64,000 bases of DNA from Spirodela intermedia (GCA_902729315.2 LR746264.1:8711878-8775877), one strand, 5' to 3'; positions 15,201-27,282 are shown, counted from the stretch's first letter. Notes: generated by a model from the letters alone, not told the origin. Numbers and translations: made by a program.

Positions 15201-18200
15201 GTTTGACAGAATGTTAAACATATATGTGTGGGCAAAATTGATGGATGATGGCAACTGTTGGTGGCTCCAAGTGAATTTCTTTTCTTCTCATTCCCTTCCC
15301 AAACCACTTTGCTTATGACTGGCAGCTGACAGCAGCATTTCTATTGAAAAAGGCTTGAACCAAGTAAGATCCAATTAGGTTTGTGGAAAACCAGAAGATC
15401 TATCCAGAATTCTCGCAAATCCTAGGTCAGCACAGTCCTTTAATTGGCTGAGTCAACTCAAAGTGGGCCTCCTTTAAACTACTCAAGGCGTGATCAGAAT
15501 CCTCCCCCCAGAGAGGATGGGATAATGTTGATCTCCATCCGGATTAGCTTGCCCGGATTAGAATCAGATGACCCAGACATGTCCGAATTTGAAAAATGTA
15601 GCATTGTGTAAATGGAATGGTGCAACCTTTACAAGAGTCAATGGCACTCAAGTCAAAAACCAAGTAGACTAATTAGATCTTATTCAAGGAAAATTTAGTC
15701 TTATAAATTATCATGGACTCACTCCTGCATGGTACAGTTCAGCAACGTCCTATCATTTTTCTCTTCTCCATTTTGTCTGGCCCTTGGGCCTAACTTATTC
15801 CCGCAAGAGAAAGAGGGTCCAGGGCCTGGACCCATAGTGGGCCGGCCCAATGGTGAACCATTAGAGAGGCTTAGGAAGTATCTTATATATAGGACGGGGT
15901 CTGTCGGAAAGAGAAAGGGGGGCCCTGACAGATTAGGGTTAGCCAACAGGAGAGTGAAGAGCTCTGTAACTCCTCAAACACTAGGGTTTTGACCCACTCT
16001 CTTTTGTCTCCTTCCCTTTTCTCTGTCTATCTGAGCGAATCCCTTTCTACAGTATCCCTGGGTGTTGCTACACATTTCCTTTATACTTTCTCTATTTATC
16101 ACCAAGAATTGTCAACCACAAACATAACCACCGAACTACATCACCAAACAATATGTTTCAACACACCTACTCTTTTATTTCCTTCTTTTCTTATTTGTCT
16201 TTTTTCTTGTTTTGTGAACTTGAATGGTCAAATTAGCATTCTGAAGGTACCCTTTTTTTTTTTTAGAGTTGGAATGGCCTCTCCTACATAGTCCAAGCAC
16301 ATGGTGGATGTTGGCGGATCAACTAGCATAAGAACACTGCCATGACATTACAGGGAGGAAAATGAAACAACTGTCCAATGTCAGGTAGCCTGCTAAACAG
16401 ATCTGGATCAGCCACTTTGAAGTTTCAACACGACTAAACAGATCTTTTAAGCAATGGAACACAAATAATAGGTCGCACATCATAAAGACAACATAAAACT
16501 CAAGAGTTACTCCATAAATTACATTTAGGATAAATAAGTTTATTCATTTAGGATTCCTGAAATTGTTGATTACTAAATTACATTTCTTCATGGTAAGCAT
16601 CTACCTTGTGAGGATTATGCTTACATGCATTTTTCTCTACCTCCTCCAGTTAGTATGTGTTAACTTGCGTTCCCTCACCAAAAAAGAGATCAACTCCAAT
16701 AGAAAAGCCACAAATAAAATGCACACAACGCATTGAGGACCAAAAGACAATAGAAATATGACTGAAAAACGAGACAGTAGAAAATCATCTTAACAATAAA
16801 AAACTCTAATTTTTTTGCACAAAAAGGGACCGAAAACTTACAAATTTAGATAAAAATAGCTGGTGCAGTCCTTCCAAATGCATGAGTTTTATGGGCACCT
16901 GACTTCGAATGCGATCTGCATCAAACCTCCTAGTAAAAATTGTCCCCATGTTTTGGATGCCAAAGAACGCTTCTCGAGTAGGATCATGCACAGGAACAAA
17001 TGCAGGCCATATACTGTAATTGAAGCATAGAAGACCATTTGAAATTAAGTGTATCCAAGATTAAAACATCTTTCAACATAAAAGAAAAAAATATCAAAGC
17101 ATAACGCAAATATGAAACAAAAAATCGTGCAAAATCTTAATGTACAAACCAACTCAGAAGATTTGAAAAAATGATTGACAAGCCTTTTTCTTCACCTAAT
17201 TATCTTACACACAGTTGCTGCATAGTTCGAATTCGGCATCAGCAGTCAGATGATGACAAACCGTAAGTCCGAATTCGGCACCAGCAGTCATTCATTTCAT
17301 AGTTCGGAGATGAAAATTAAAAACGGAAGTCTAAATGAGACAGGACACTAGCATGGTCGTCAGTGACTTTTGGATGTGTATGAGAGTTAATCCCTAAACC
17401 ATTTTTACCAGCAGAAAGGAAATCAGTCCACTGTTAAAAAGTAAATAAAAACATCAAATGAATCATGTTGCTGACCAATAATCCAAAACAATGATTTAAG
17501 ATCAACCCTTGATCATTATGATTCATAAAATATCTTCTTTCATTTATTATGGCAAACATGTGCATGAAAGGCCCTGTGATGTTTCCACCAGTAGTTTCGT
17601 GCGTGATTCTCTTACACTATGTTCCTGTTTCACCATAGTTATCATTTCAAGCTAAAATAATAATGTAAATGTCCATTTCGCTTCCCCAAAACAATATCCG
17701 CATGGGCATACACTAGCATCTTTCAAACCAGGACAATGCCCTCCAAATTTTTACCTCCAGCTTTCTGAAAAAACAATAAATTCCCTTCCCTTGTTTTCTC
17801 GCTGTCAACATCATTCTCCTGGCTTCCATCTGATGGTATTCGTTATGACAACTCCAAAATCACCAGACTCCCAACATTTTATATCCTACTTCCTACAGAA
17901 TACCACAGACTGTTGCCTGACAACTCTCCAACAAATGTAACTCGACACCAAAACCCTGCTCAGAAACCGCGAATAACTTGACGCCAAAACAAAAATCAGT
18001 CGGAGGACCATTTGCCAGAACCCTTGCTGCCTGAAAACTGCGACGTTGATCTGATCGCAATCAACTTCTGCCCGAGTCCCAATATTTCACCTTACTCTAA
18101 TTATTCAAATGTCCATGAACACTCGTTTTGTTCTCAAATTCATATTCTGATTTCTTTGTCTTTGAACATCCTCTTGAAAAGTTGTCCCAACACAAACTGA

Positions 18201-21200
18201 AATCATAATGCAAGGACGATCATTTCATACCAAATTTCTCTGGCTTTGTTATCAGGCACTCGACACAAGTTCCGAACTTGAGAAAGGGGATGGGCATTTA
18301 TTTTTTTTTCTGTTCTTCGTCTACACATCTTCCATTGACAGCTTTAGGAAGCATCTATCATCAATCTAATACGGTATTCATTGCAATATTTCACTGTGTC
18401 GTATGAACAGTGACCCAAACCCAGGAGAATATGCAGGGAAAAAACTCTTCTCGTTTTCACATCGCAGATGAATGTTATATATAAGTACCAGGGCCACAAA
18501 CAAGCAAACAACTAGACAACTAGGAAACCGGCAAAATAGGAACCGAAGCAACAATTAAGAAACGAACTCCTAATTATACGTTCTTTTCCACAGTGGAATC
18601 ATTCTTCTTCTCATTCTGACACTATTTTCCCCTCTAGATATTCACGACAAATACAATATCTGCGCAAAGAACTCAGACTAATCCTATCGTGCAGCAATTT
18701 CATCAGCCATCATAACAGATGGTTTCTCGATAAGATCATGGAGCATCCATTAATGTCCTTTCCCTTGAACAAATCACATTATTGTGAACACTTATATCCA
18801 AGAAGTGAATTCAGAGAATTGATCACGACACAATAAGAAAGAACTTAGCATCAACAGAAGCACAATCAAAAAATTCACCTTCCACAATTTGACAAAGCAA
18901 TTGCAACAGAACTAAGAAGCTTGCTAGCCTCAGGTACGTCAAGGACAACTCCACTGGCAGTAGCAGGTGCAATCACCTGGAATTCCACAAAAAAAATGTC
19001 CAGTCTGACAATCCGTTATGTGAACCAATGAAACTACAGTCACCAGAGACCATGCAAAAGGAGACTTAAATAATGGAAACGGAAACACACTGTTGATGGA
19101 AAGAGGTATAATGAAAAAACATGACATCAGATATCAGAAATTTCAAAATCCGTATCCTTCTCAATTGGTATTGTGCAGGAACATGTTAACATTATTTTTC
19201 AACGAATTCATGTCAACACACACAAGTCAACTAGGTCTTTACGCTTCTGAGACACAAGAGTTGAGCAGAAGAGCCAAATAAGACCGTATTTACCGACTCA
19301 AGTCAACCTGAAGCGACAAGACCAAGTCCTCAACATGCCAGAAATGGTTCATATCTAAAGAGCATGCTACAAATGAACTACCCAGCTCACACAGGTAGAC
19401 GTGAAAACATTCTTGCAGTAAATCAATCTGGATTTTAATCTGTTGAAGCATTGTTGACAAGTGGTGGATCCCTCCTCTGTGATTTTCAGATGTATATCCC
19501 TTCCGTGCACATGGTTTTGGAGCTAGCCTGAGCTGTCTACGCACATTAAGTACCAGTTACATTGCAGAACCAAGGCTCTTCCTAAAATCGACCACGTTCA
19601 TGCTTTCTTTGTCATCTGAAGAACAGATGGTTTCCTTTGTGCCACGTAAAGATGTGAATTTTTACCTCTCCAAAGAAAAAGCGTTTCATTATCACTGAAG
19701 ATAGAATGTCTGCCCTAAATCAGAAAGTTCCACTCGACAATGGTCTGCAGTAACACCAACTAGAGAAGATTGAAAACCAAGCCGCCGTCACCCAACAATA
19801 AGGCTTTTAATCCATGGATATAGATGTGTATGTTTTCCATATATTTTAATTCAAATACCAAATAGGGTAGTTCAAGGAGACCAACATGTTCATATTTTCT
19901 TATAAAAAGACGCATCCTACCTGATTTTGGTTGGTTATAACCCTTCTCACAAAATCTACACCATTAGATGTGGGAGTATGGAAAAGAAGAAAGAACTTTC
20001 GAGTTGTTGCAATAAGAAAAAATTTCTATAAATAAACATGTATAAGCAAATGCATCACTTTTATAAACAAACTTGATAAACATAAACCCAAAAGGTTGTA
20101 ATAACAAAATGAGAGCATACCATGAATTCTTTCACTCCAAACATTAACTGTAATTCATGTAACTCATCGGTCCATTCCGAAGATTTTGCTGCAGAATTGG
20201 AAAATGATCATCAATTAAACAACAATTGTCTTATTTATGGTAAGGAAGATTCAGATATTGGAGGATCCGACAAGTACCCGCACAGTTGGTTTGGAAGTAG
20301 TACTCCATACAATAAAGTTTTGGCCCATAATTCAATTCACATTTGACCTTACAAATACTTTTTGGATAACGAATATATTCTGCTCCTTTTTCCTTCGATA
20401 AAATAATCAAAAAAATAGTAAAAATTAAGGTGAAACAGACAATAACATAAGCATCCAGTTAAACTTTAAAGCGCCATTGTAATGTAAAGATGCGAACACA
20501 TTATGGCACAGCTATCAGTAACTGGTGACGAAAATCTCTAAAAGGGGACAAGTACAATATCAATATGTGCTGAAAAAAGAGCTACTGAAAGCTTCACTTA
20601 ATCAAAGTCGAATATACTAATTTCTGAACATTTCCAAACCCAAACCTGCAGACAATGCCAAATTTGGATAAATTTGCCTCAGAAATTTAGCATGTTGTAT
20701 GGCAACTATAATATATTTTACATGCATGTATGATGACTCTCTTCTCCCCAAGACAACTCAAAAGAATGGAACATTAACAGACGTTGATTAAAAATATAAA
20801 AAACATATATGTTATAAAAATATTTTTAATTAATTGATAGCTGGCATGTCAGGATGCCAACAGAATCCCCCAAACACAGCTTCAAACCTAGTGACACCCC
20901 TTTTCAAGACGAATTAGGCAGCCAGATCTGCATAACCAACGTACTGAAGCTATAGCTGTTCTGTGTACCAGCAACGAATTCTGCTACCTCTATTTACCAG
21001 CAGATTATCGGCCCTTTGTCTGAAGCCCTCTCCTCAGTTCAATCTGGTGATGCAAAAGCAAGAATAGATGCTTCGGATGGAGTAGTACCCAGTCCTGAAC
21101 ACAACATTATCAGATGGAGATACCCCGCACACCATACCAACAGCCAGAAAAGCGGGTCCTGACACTGGGGAAACCATGGCTAGTAGTATGACAGACAAAG

Positions 21201-24200
21201 TAATGAATGCATCCTTTTTCTCTACAGCTTCTTCCAGAACTTAAGCAACCACATTCATCGCATTTGGCCCAAGCAAACATGTGTCATACAAATTAAACCA
21301 TCCAGGCAACACAAAAAAATTCTCTTTCTAACCTGATTCAGTTCATACTTTGTCAAGTTTATCCCTTGTTCAACACAAATGAGCAAAAAATGATTCCCAT
21401 AAAACCTTCGGTAGTCCTGCGGTATTAAACTTCCGACTTATTATTCACCAGTGGATGGCCTTCTCTTAATGTTCGTTGCATTCCATTGCACTTACTATGT
21501 AGTGGAAACAAGATAAAATGGAGACAATGCAATCAAAACAAAGAAAATAACAACTCAAAATATCATAAAAAAATAAATGCTCAAAAAAATTCAACAAAGA
21601 ATATAGGATGAGGACACAGACAAAACAGAATTAAGCATGAAATAAAGAAAAATTAAAACAGTAGCATCAATCTGAAATTAAATGGGACAAATCATCTAGA
21701 CGCATGCATCTTCAGGTCCTCCAGGGACTAGACACCCACTAAAATTCATGGTATATTCCAAATGATACAAAACAAGATCGAAGGATCACGTTAAAAAAAG
21801 TCATTCAAGTCTCAAAACAGAAAAATTTTAGTTGTCATTCCAAGTATGCATGATGAATTCCCTTGAAGAAAAAAAGTACTGGATTAAATGCACCCATACT
21901 TTCACAATCAAATTCTCACCAATAATTTTTTTGGACCATCAACCATCCATGACCGGCAGACAGTTTCTATATCAGATATGAATCTAGAAAAGAAAGACAC
22001 AAAGCAACAGTTAAGATATATGTGAGCAAAAAAACTGACAGCAAAATATCGCACATAGCTAATAAAAACTTGGAACAAAGATCAGTATGATGCAACTTGA
22101 GATGGAAATACCTAAGAACTAGCCCCAAGTTTTCAACTTTCCTGGCGTTGGAAATGTTGAGTTGGGCTTTACAAGGTGCTCTTCGTTCTACAGCCAATAA
22201 TACTCTACACAGCAAGCCTGCTAGTGGCCAATATCTAGTTTTAAATATAGATTTAGAAGATATCATACCCATTATATGAAACACAAACGACTCTTTTATC
22301 TCTTTTTAATTACATTACTCAACAGCAATAATCTATAAAATAAAATATATTCCACATGTACAGGATAAATATTTCCTGGTGACTGCATGGAGAACAGGGA
22401 GTTGTATATCGGATAGAGATGCTCATTTCCTAGCCACTAAGAAAGATGGCATTCTTAGGAACATTATATCCTAGAAACAGAATGAAGGCAACGGCACATG
22501 GATATTAACTCCAACAAAGAAGTAGTTACTAGAATCTATAATCAAATCGAAAAACCAGATTCTCCAGCCTACAGCTTTTGCCTTAGTAAGTTTTCAGTGG
22601 AACAAATGGAAGATCAGTGAAAGGTTAGCCAGCATCTTACACTTAGCTATTGGATAAACATGTCTGCTAAATTTGTCAATTTCAATATGCATATGTATGG
22701 CACGTAACAACCAAAGATCAAGCACGCCAACCCAACCTGAATTAATCGAGAACTCAATCAAGCAGTTTTACCTAGATTCAATGTTCAGGAATAACTTTAT
22801 CTCATTCCTGTCTGCCAAACATAGTATTATCGTGATACTTATATTCAAATTAGTATTAAATAGAAAACGAACTTCCTTGGAGAAAAATTATTACCATCCA
22901 TTCATGGTTGACTCATAACCACAACAGTATTCAATAAAAGTTTGACGTGGTCGCCAACAGCATTATTAGATAGAAAAGTAGTACCTCTCCCATGAAGATG
23001 CCACTGTGAAGTCATCAAAACCCTCAACCTGCAGAACGGATGCAAAAGAACAGACTCAAATGAGGCACTATGTAGCTAGATGCAAAAGAAGCAAAAAATA
23101 ATTTAATCAGAAACCCAAATTGGGTGTTTCAGTGAATGACCAAGTGTTCACTTGTCTTTGGGTTCAATGACACGTAAGAATTTTCCTTGGCAGATAAGTA
23201 ACTGACCTTTTGTTTTCAAGAAAGGTTCACCTATCTAAAGATAATAAACATAAGCACTGACCTCATACATAGAAACATTGACAACACATGAGAGGAAATT
23301 AGCATCAGCCAAGCATGCTTGTTTCCACTCATGTGAATCCACTACTACAGTGAACGCAGTTTCCCTCTCATCCTACAGAAGTCAGTTCATGTCTCTTCTC
23401 CATCTAGGGACAACTTTTATGCTGAAAAACCTCCACTTGAATCCAGTAACAGATGGTAGCCAAAAATGACATGTCCTCAAAGGTAAATTCTTATTGAGAT
23501 GGTTCTAAGAATAATTCATCCCCTTCAATCACAAAAAATTCAAAACAGACTTTAGGAGATCTCTCATGGTCAAATATTTCCTCAAAAATGATAATACCAT
23601 TATTTTCAAACAACAGCCTACAGATCTGAAAATTTATCCTCCCACTTTCGACAACAGCCCCAGAAGAGTCCTCAAATGTAAATAATAACAAAAAACTGAA
23701 TGGTGCAACCATGCCCATACATAACCCTCAGACAAATTGCAACCCTAATATACACTTCCTGTTCACTGTACGATATCCATTCTCCTTTCAACTTTCCAAT
23801 GTCAAAGGTAACTGAAGAACAGCCCAAGCCAATCTGACTATCAGAGAGATACAAACTACAGATGTCAATGAAAAGCCTACAAAATTTGTCGATCTTCTAG
23901 AAAATAAAATATCCAATGACAGTTTAACCCTATTTTCTTCTAACATTCAATTGAAAACAGTATGCAGACAATGCCAAAAACATTTGTCGTCTCTGTATTT
24001 TGTTGCGTTTCTTTCAGCTGCGTTCCCTATGAAAATTATTAGATAGACTTTATTACAATAGCCGGAGGGAACCATAATATGCCGTGCCACAGCAACTCCC
24101 CCTTCATCACACTTGTGGGTAGTTTATCAGTTTATGGTCTATTACTGGATCCTGCCAATCTCCGTAGGAGGGAGCATGCAGGCATCAAAATATAACTTAT

Positions 24201-24643
24201 TAGCATCACCGTCAGATCTTTGAGATTATATTGCACCTTGTGATCGGGCTAAATTTAAGGAACTTGCAAAAAGGCGTACACCATCGTTTGCTTCATTAGC
24301 AAACATAGAGAAGAACCGTCATATGGTGTTCAAAACTTTAGACATTATGCATGATGCAAGGCGCTGGATTTTCTTACCCAAGCGAGTGTCAAACTCCTCT
24401 ACGTAACATACAACCAATATGCATTCCAATCTTCTAACTTACAACCAATATGCATTATTTAATTTCACACTGAATTTTAAAGGTAAAAGTATACGACTGA
24501 AGTAAATAAGTTTGTATGCGCGAAGAATTAGATGCGACTTCGAGAGCCGCAAATGAAGCAAACAACAACGGTTGAAGAGATAGACCGACCTCACAGAGAT
24601 TTTCTTCTTCCTCTTCTTCAGAAACTGGTGTAAAACGATCCAT
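233..24643 (-). CDS. RAB3GAP1-like: Rab3 GTPase-activating protein catalytic subunit, 22 exons, about 896 aa
   Basis: In animals the Rab3GAP catalytic subunit pairs with a non-catalytic subunit, stimulates GTP hydrolysis by Rab3 and activates Rab18; the plant orthologue is little studied. Exons in transcript order: 24643-24590, 23028-22985, 21983-21920, 20392-20278, 20188-20121, 18976-18879, 17013-16842, 14573-14351, 11346-11220, 9703-9594, 9491-9423, 8273-8148, 8027-7894, 7430-7356, 7228-7188, 5720-5621, 5531-5460, 3459-3420, 2371-2100, 1468-1291, 959-748, 529-233. All introns are GT-AG and phases agree throughout (2691 nt with stop). Family blocks seen: FDDFTVASSWERF (about 22-34), WSNWYSAEDPLKGFEL (about 268-283), LWIEFVREVRWCWEE then CLIHQKLQM (about 427-468), DMSAFKAANPDAVFEDFIRW (about 578-597) and LHYLETLRP. 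The C-terminus ends in SVTSWD. Introns run from 89 bp to 3.0 kb and carry retroelement debris, but no exon is disrupted. The start is the first ATG, followed by a Glu-rich stretch. Confidence 0.95.
10890..11064 (+). repeat. LTR-like dispersed repeat, copy 1 (intron 9 of the Rab3GAP gene)
   Basis: About 175 bp shared with an inverted copy at 18397-18575. Shared blocks in order are TTCCTAGTTGT, a GTACTT-TAT TATA-like core, AACATTCATCT/AACAGTCATCT, a GTGAA-ACGAG segment, CTCCT-GGGTTT and CACTGTTCA-CGACA. The TATA core followed by a pyrimidine-rich leader and a CA end suggests an LTR. A 28 bp imperfect direct repeat (10865-10892 and 11083-11110, starting CAACCT-AGGTAATAT) brackets it and may be part of the insertion footprint. 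Confidence 0.65.
13793..13804 (-). other. Primer-binding site of the Copia element (initiator tRNA-Met type)
   Basis: Directly after the 5' LTR the minus strand reads TGGTATCAGAGC, the standard Copia primer-binding site complementary to the 3' end of initiator tRNA-Met. It fixes the element's orientation and the inner LTR boundary. Confidence 0.9.
13805..14051 (-). repeat. 5' LTR of the deleted Copia element
   Basis: The LTR runs 247 bp from TGTTAAGTGGATCC to TTCTCAACA, giving the usual TG...CA ends. Near its outer end GGATCC-containing segments recur in direct and inverted form (13995-14050). It abuts the primer-binding site directly. Confidence 0.8.
15774..16072 (+). mobile_element. Solo LTR (299 bp) with 5 bp target-site duplication in intron 7 of the Rab3GAP gene
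   Basis: The segment begins TGTCTGG and ends GCTACA and is flanked on both sides by CATTT (15769-15773 and 16073-16077), a 5 bp target-site duplication. Inside are a TATA-like core (TTATATATAG near 15881-15890) and, downstream, a pyrimidine-rich R/U5-like part. No internal coding domain is next to it, which fits a solo LTR left by recombination between the two LTRs. Strand is given by the TATA box. Which superfamily it belongs to cannot be told from the LTR alone. Confidence 0.8.
17228..17290. repeat. Pair of 21 bp direct repeats containing an EcoRI site
   Basis: CGAATTCGGCATCAGCAGTCA (17228-17248) recurs with one change at 17270-17290, 42 bp apart, in intron 6 of the Rab3GAP gene. The core resembles a widely used cDNA-library EcoRI adaptor (GAATTCGGCACGAG) but differs from it at the last positions, and the flanks look genomic. 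Confidence 0.8.
18397..18575 (-). repeat. LTR-like dispersed repeat, copy 2 (intron 6 of the Rab3GAP gene)
   Basis: Diverged copy of the repeat at 10890-11064 in the opposite orientation. On the minus strand it reads through TTCCTAGTTGT, GTACTTATATATAACATTCATCT, GTGAAAACGAG, TTCTCCTGGGTTT and CACTGTTCATACGACA. Scattered substitutions and small indels indicate an old insertion. The two copies could represent separate solo LTRs of one family. Confidence 0.65.
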
Positions 24644-25500
24644 CGCGCTGCCAGTGGCTGACTTGATTAAACCGAAAGCGATCCCAGCCGCTTATTCACC
24701 CAATCAATGACTTACATCGCGCCTAGAAGACGTAATAAACATCTATGGCACGCAATATATATGAAAGGAAAAGTAAATCTACACTGGTGGCCCTCCCGGG
24801 AAAGTGTTGCGGGGAAGAGAATCCTCTGACCAGGTGCGTGACCTGCGGTCCGCCTGGCCCTAGACGGGAGGGAACAGCCAGCGTGGACCGATCTAAGGCA
24901 ATCTTGAAACACGCCCCCTCAAATGAAATCAGGACAAAGAAACGAAATTCTTTAGGAAAACAAATGCACGACGGATGTCGGCTCCGTCCTTTTGTGTTCC
25001 GCAGCTCCACAGATGAGATGCAGCAGCCAAACTCTGTTCGACTCCGCAACGGATGACGATGCAACTCCAATGAACATCCTCCCCAGACACTTCCCCAGCT
25101 AAACTCCTTATGCGAACCACACCCTCCTCCAATGCCCAACAATCCACTGTCGCCTCAAGAAAATCCGGAACGCCTATGCGTCTGATCTCGTAAGGCGGAG
25201 CCGCTGATGGGGATGAGCATCTGGGGAAGGAGGACGCGCCATAGCACAACCCCCTCCGCCTACTCCCCTTCCTTCTTGTATCGGATCTACAGACGACCGC
25301 AGCTCTCAAGCTTCGCCCGCACGAAAGCGGGAGGTCTCCCCAGATTATATATCCCGGGTTTGCCCCCATTCCATTCTGACCGTTATAGGTCCCCAACGCA
25401 ATTATCAATTTTCTTTATTTAAATAAGTAAACTTTCCAAAACATTTTTAGGCTGTTTGGCTGGATTTTCTCGTGTGACTACCACGTGTGACCCCCTCCCC
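24644..25500. promoter_or_regulatory. Upstream region of the Rab3GAP gene; no gene recognised
   Basis: This stretch holds the promoter side of the Rab3GAP gene (ATG at 24643, reading left). An AT-rich core near 24753-24762 (TATATATT on the minus strand) lies about 110 bp upstream of that ATG. From 24780 to 25400 the DNA is GC-rich and open on several frames, but none of the translations resembles a known family and none has a convincing start. A CACGTGTGAC G-box-like site is at 25483-25492. I call no gene here. Confidence 0.4.
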
Positions 25501-25539
25501 CCCTTCTCACTTACTCTCTTGCTCTCCGCTTAGCGTAGA

Positions 25540-26440
25540 GTGGCCACTCGCATGGAGGCTGTCCGCCACGGCGATGCCACAGGAGAGGCCCCCTACACAG
25601 TTCTTAGAGGAGACATGGCTCGCACGAGGAGACCACCAGCTATGACGGGAATCGTCGACGGAACCGGCGAGCGGCGGACATTGAGAGGCACCTTACTTCT
25701 TTCGCGTTCCGGCGACTCGCCACTGCTCTCCGTTGTGCGGATCATGGAAGCGGAAGATCGATGCTAAGGACTTCGGAAATCCGTAGTCCAGATTTCTGGT
25801 TCGGGAGCGATGGTGTCCGGGGGACGATGGGAGGACCACGTTAACAGTCGGTGGAGGACTTGGCGGGGACTACCGTGGGACTCGCAGTGCTTCTGTCGGC
25901 TTTATACGTCGAACGGCCAGATCAGGAACGTAGTAAGGAAGCTCATAGATAGTGGGAGGTTACTGGCGATGACTTACATTTTAGGCAAGCATTCGTTTTC
26001 ACTTTCATCATTCCATAATCGGATTCTTTCTTCGAGCACATCTAGAACAAGGGATCTTTTTTTCTTATATAGAGTTTTAATTCGATTTATTAATTCGAAT
26101 AGCAGTATTAGAAGTCGTAAATTCTACAGGTGGCCAGGTTAGTCCATTCAGGAATAGTAAATAGGCTTGTTCTTTCAATTTTTAATCCTTTTTCCCCATC
26201 CAAAAGCAGAGGTATTGGCCTGAAAATGAGCAAGCGAATCTTTTGAATGGGAGTTGTTACATCGATGAGTTTTTCATCAATTCTAGGTTTAAGGGGAAGC
26301 CTAAAAAGACCTCAAATTCGAGCTACATCGAGAGTCTTGTGAACGGAAGGAAGGGTGAGGCGGTAGCTGCGAGCGGATGGCTCTCGGGGCTCGTTAACGA
26401 GCGTATTTGGAGGAAATGAATACAGTGAAGGGGCTACAGT
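25540..26440 (+). pseudogene. Unassigned exon-like fragments (possible gene remnant or unrecognised multi-exon gene)
   Basis: Three plus-strand open stretches stand out: 25540-25767 (ATG start), about 25810-25985, and about 26208-26418. The last follows a splice-acceptor-like CAAAAGCAG and reads without stop for about 69 codons (RYWPENEQANLLNGSCYIDE..., ending NERIWRK and TGA). GC content exceeds the surroundings, and a donor-like end follows the second stretch. I do not recognise the product, could not chain the pieces into one frame with confidence, and name no family. It may be a decayed gene, a lineage-specific gene, or a non-coding transcript. Confidence 0.25.
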
Positions 26441-26924
26441 TCAAGTGATGTTGAAGAAGATCGTCGCTATGAATGCGGTCACTTTTTTGCATTTAGTCCG
26501 ATTCGGGAATAACAGCGTGAAAAATGTTGATTTTTGTTTGCACATACGATCGTTTTCTCACTTAGTGTTCATTTCTTGAGCTTCTTAGATATTTCCCTCG
26601 TCCGTAGATCATCTCTGACTTCCATTAATAACCTTCCTATTCTTCACACAGGCTTGTCTGCTTCCCTGCCGAGTTTCTTTGCCAACGGCGAGTTGGTTCT
26701 CTGTAGTTTTAAAATTTTACGATGGTATCCTGAACATCTGTGAGGTTATTCTGACAATTCAGGGTCAGGTTCATGATGCTGGAGAGCTGGAACATCTTGC
26801 AGATGGCTCACGTTCTCATTATAACACTTCATTTTAGCCTAGATCTACGCTGGACACTGTGCCTGTTGCTAGTTCTCAATGTCCTTTTTTTCTTTCTCAA
26901 ATAATCTGCTCTTTTGAAACATCT

Positions 26925-27282
26925 CAATTCTCTTAGATTTTATAACATTTTTTGTTTAGAATGATCGTGAATTCTGAAACCAATTTAAAATACTAACATT
27001 TGTGTATTATAGGGTCGTCTTATTGATGAACTAGATAATTAGGCTTTCGGGAAGAGGGATTGAAACAGGTATAGATAATCCTATTCCTAGATGACCAAAT
27101 TTTCGCTTCTCAAAATAGCCTACCTCTTCTGTAAAATACCAATTCTCAGATTTTATAAGGTTTTTCCTTTCAGAATGATCGTAATGCTAAAAGGGTTTTT
27201 AAAAATGGATATTGTGCCTTACAGAAGCGTCACATTGGTTGGATTCAATGATTAGGCTGTCGGGAAGAGGGAATGAAGCAGG
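26925..27282 (+). repeat. Degenerate direct repeat of about 140 bp
   Basis: Copy A (26925-27069) and copy B (27140-27282) share, in the same order, CAATTCTC, AGATTTTATAA, AGAATGATCGT, a middle segment with an acceptor-like AG, and AGGCT-TCGGGAAGAGGGA-TGAA-CAGG. The spacing is about 215 bp. Both copies contain acceptor-like pyrimidine tracts, so this could be a duplicated intron-exon unit of the unassigned locus at 25.5-28.1 kb. Confidence 0.7.

Noticed and set aside
21967-22284. Minus-strand 105 aa frame in intron 2 of the Rab3GAP gene
   Set aside because: It overlaps the true exon 3 (21920-21983) in a different frame; the conserved FISDIE block lies in the other frame.
23491-23718. Minus-strand frame in intron 1 of the Rab3GAP gene, first considered as an exon
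   Set aside because: The true second exon (22985-23028) carries the conserved FDDFTVASSWER block and splices in phase with exon 1; this frame fits neither phase nor family.
24712-25408. Overlapping open frames on both strands upstream of the Rab3GAP gene
   Set aside because: No recognisable domain, no splice partners, and several are in mutually overlapping frames as expected from GC-rich DNA.
25810-25985. Weak likeness of [20 protein letters not shown] to FRIGIDA-family helices
   Set aside because: The match is short and the surrounding FRIGIDA blocks are missing or out of order, so no name was assigned.
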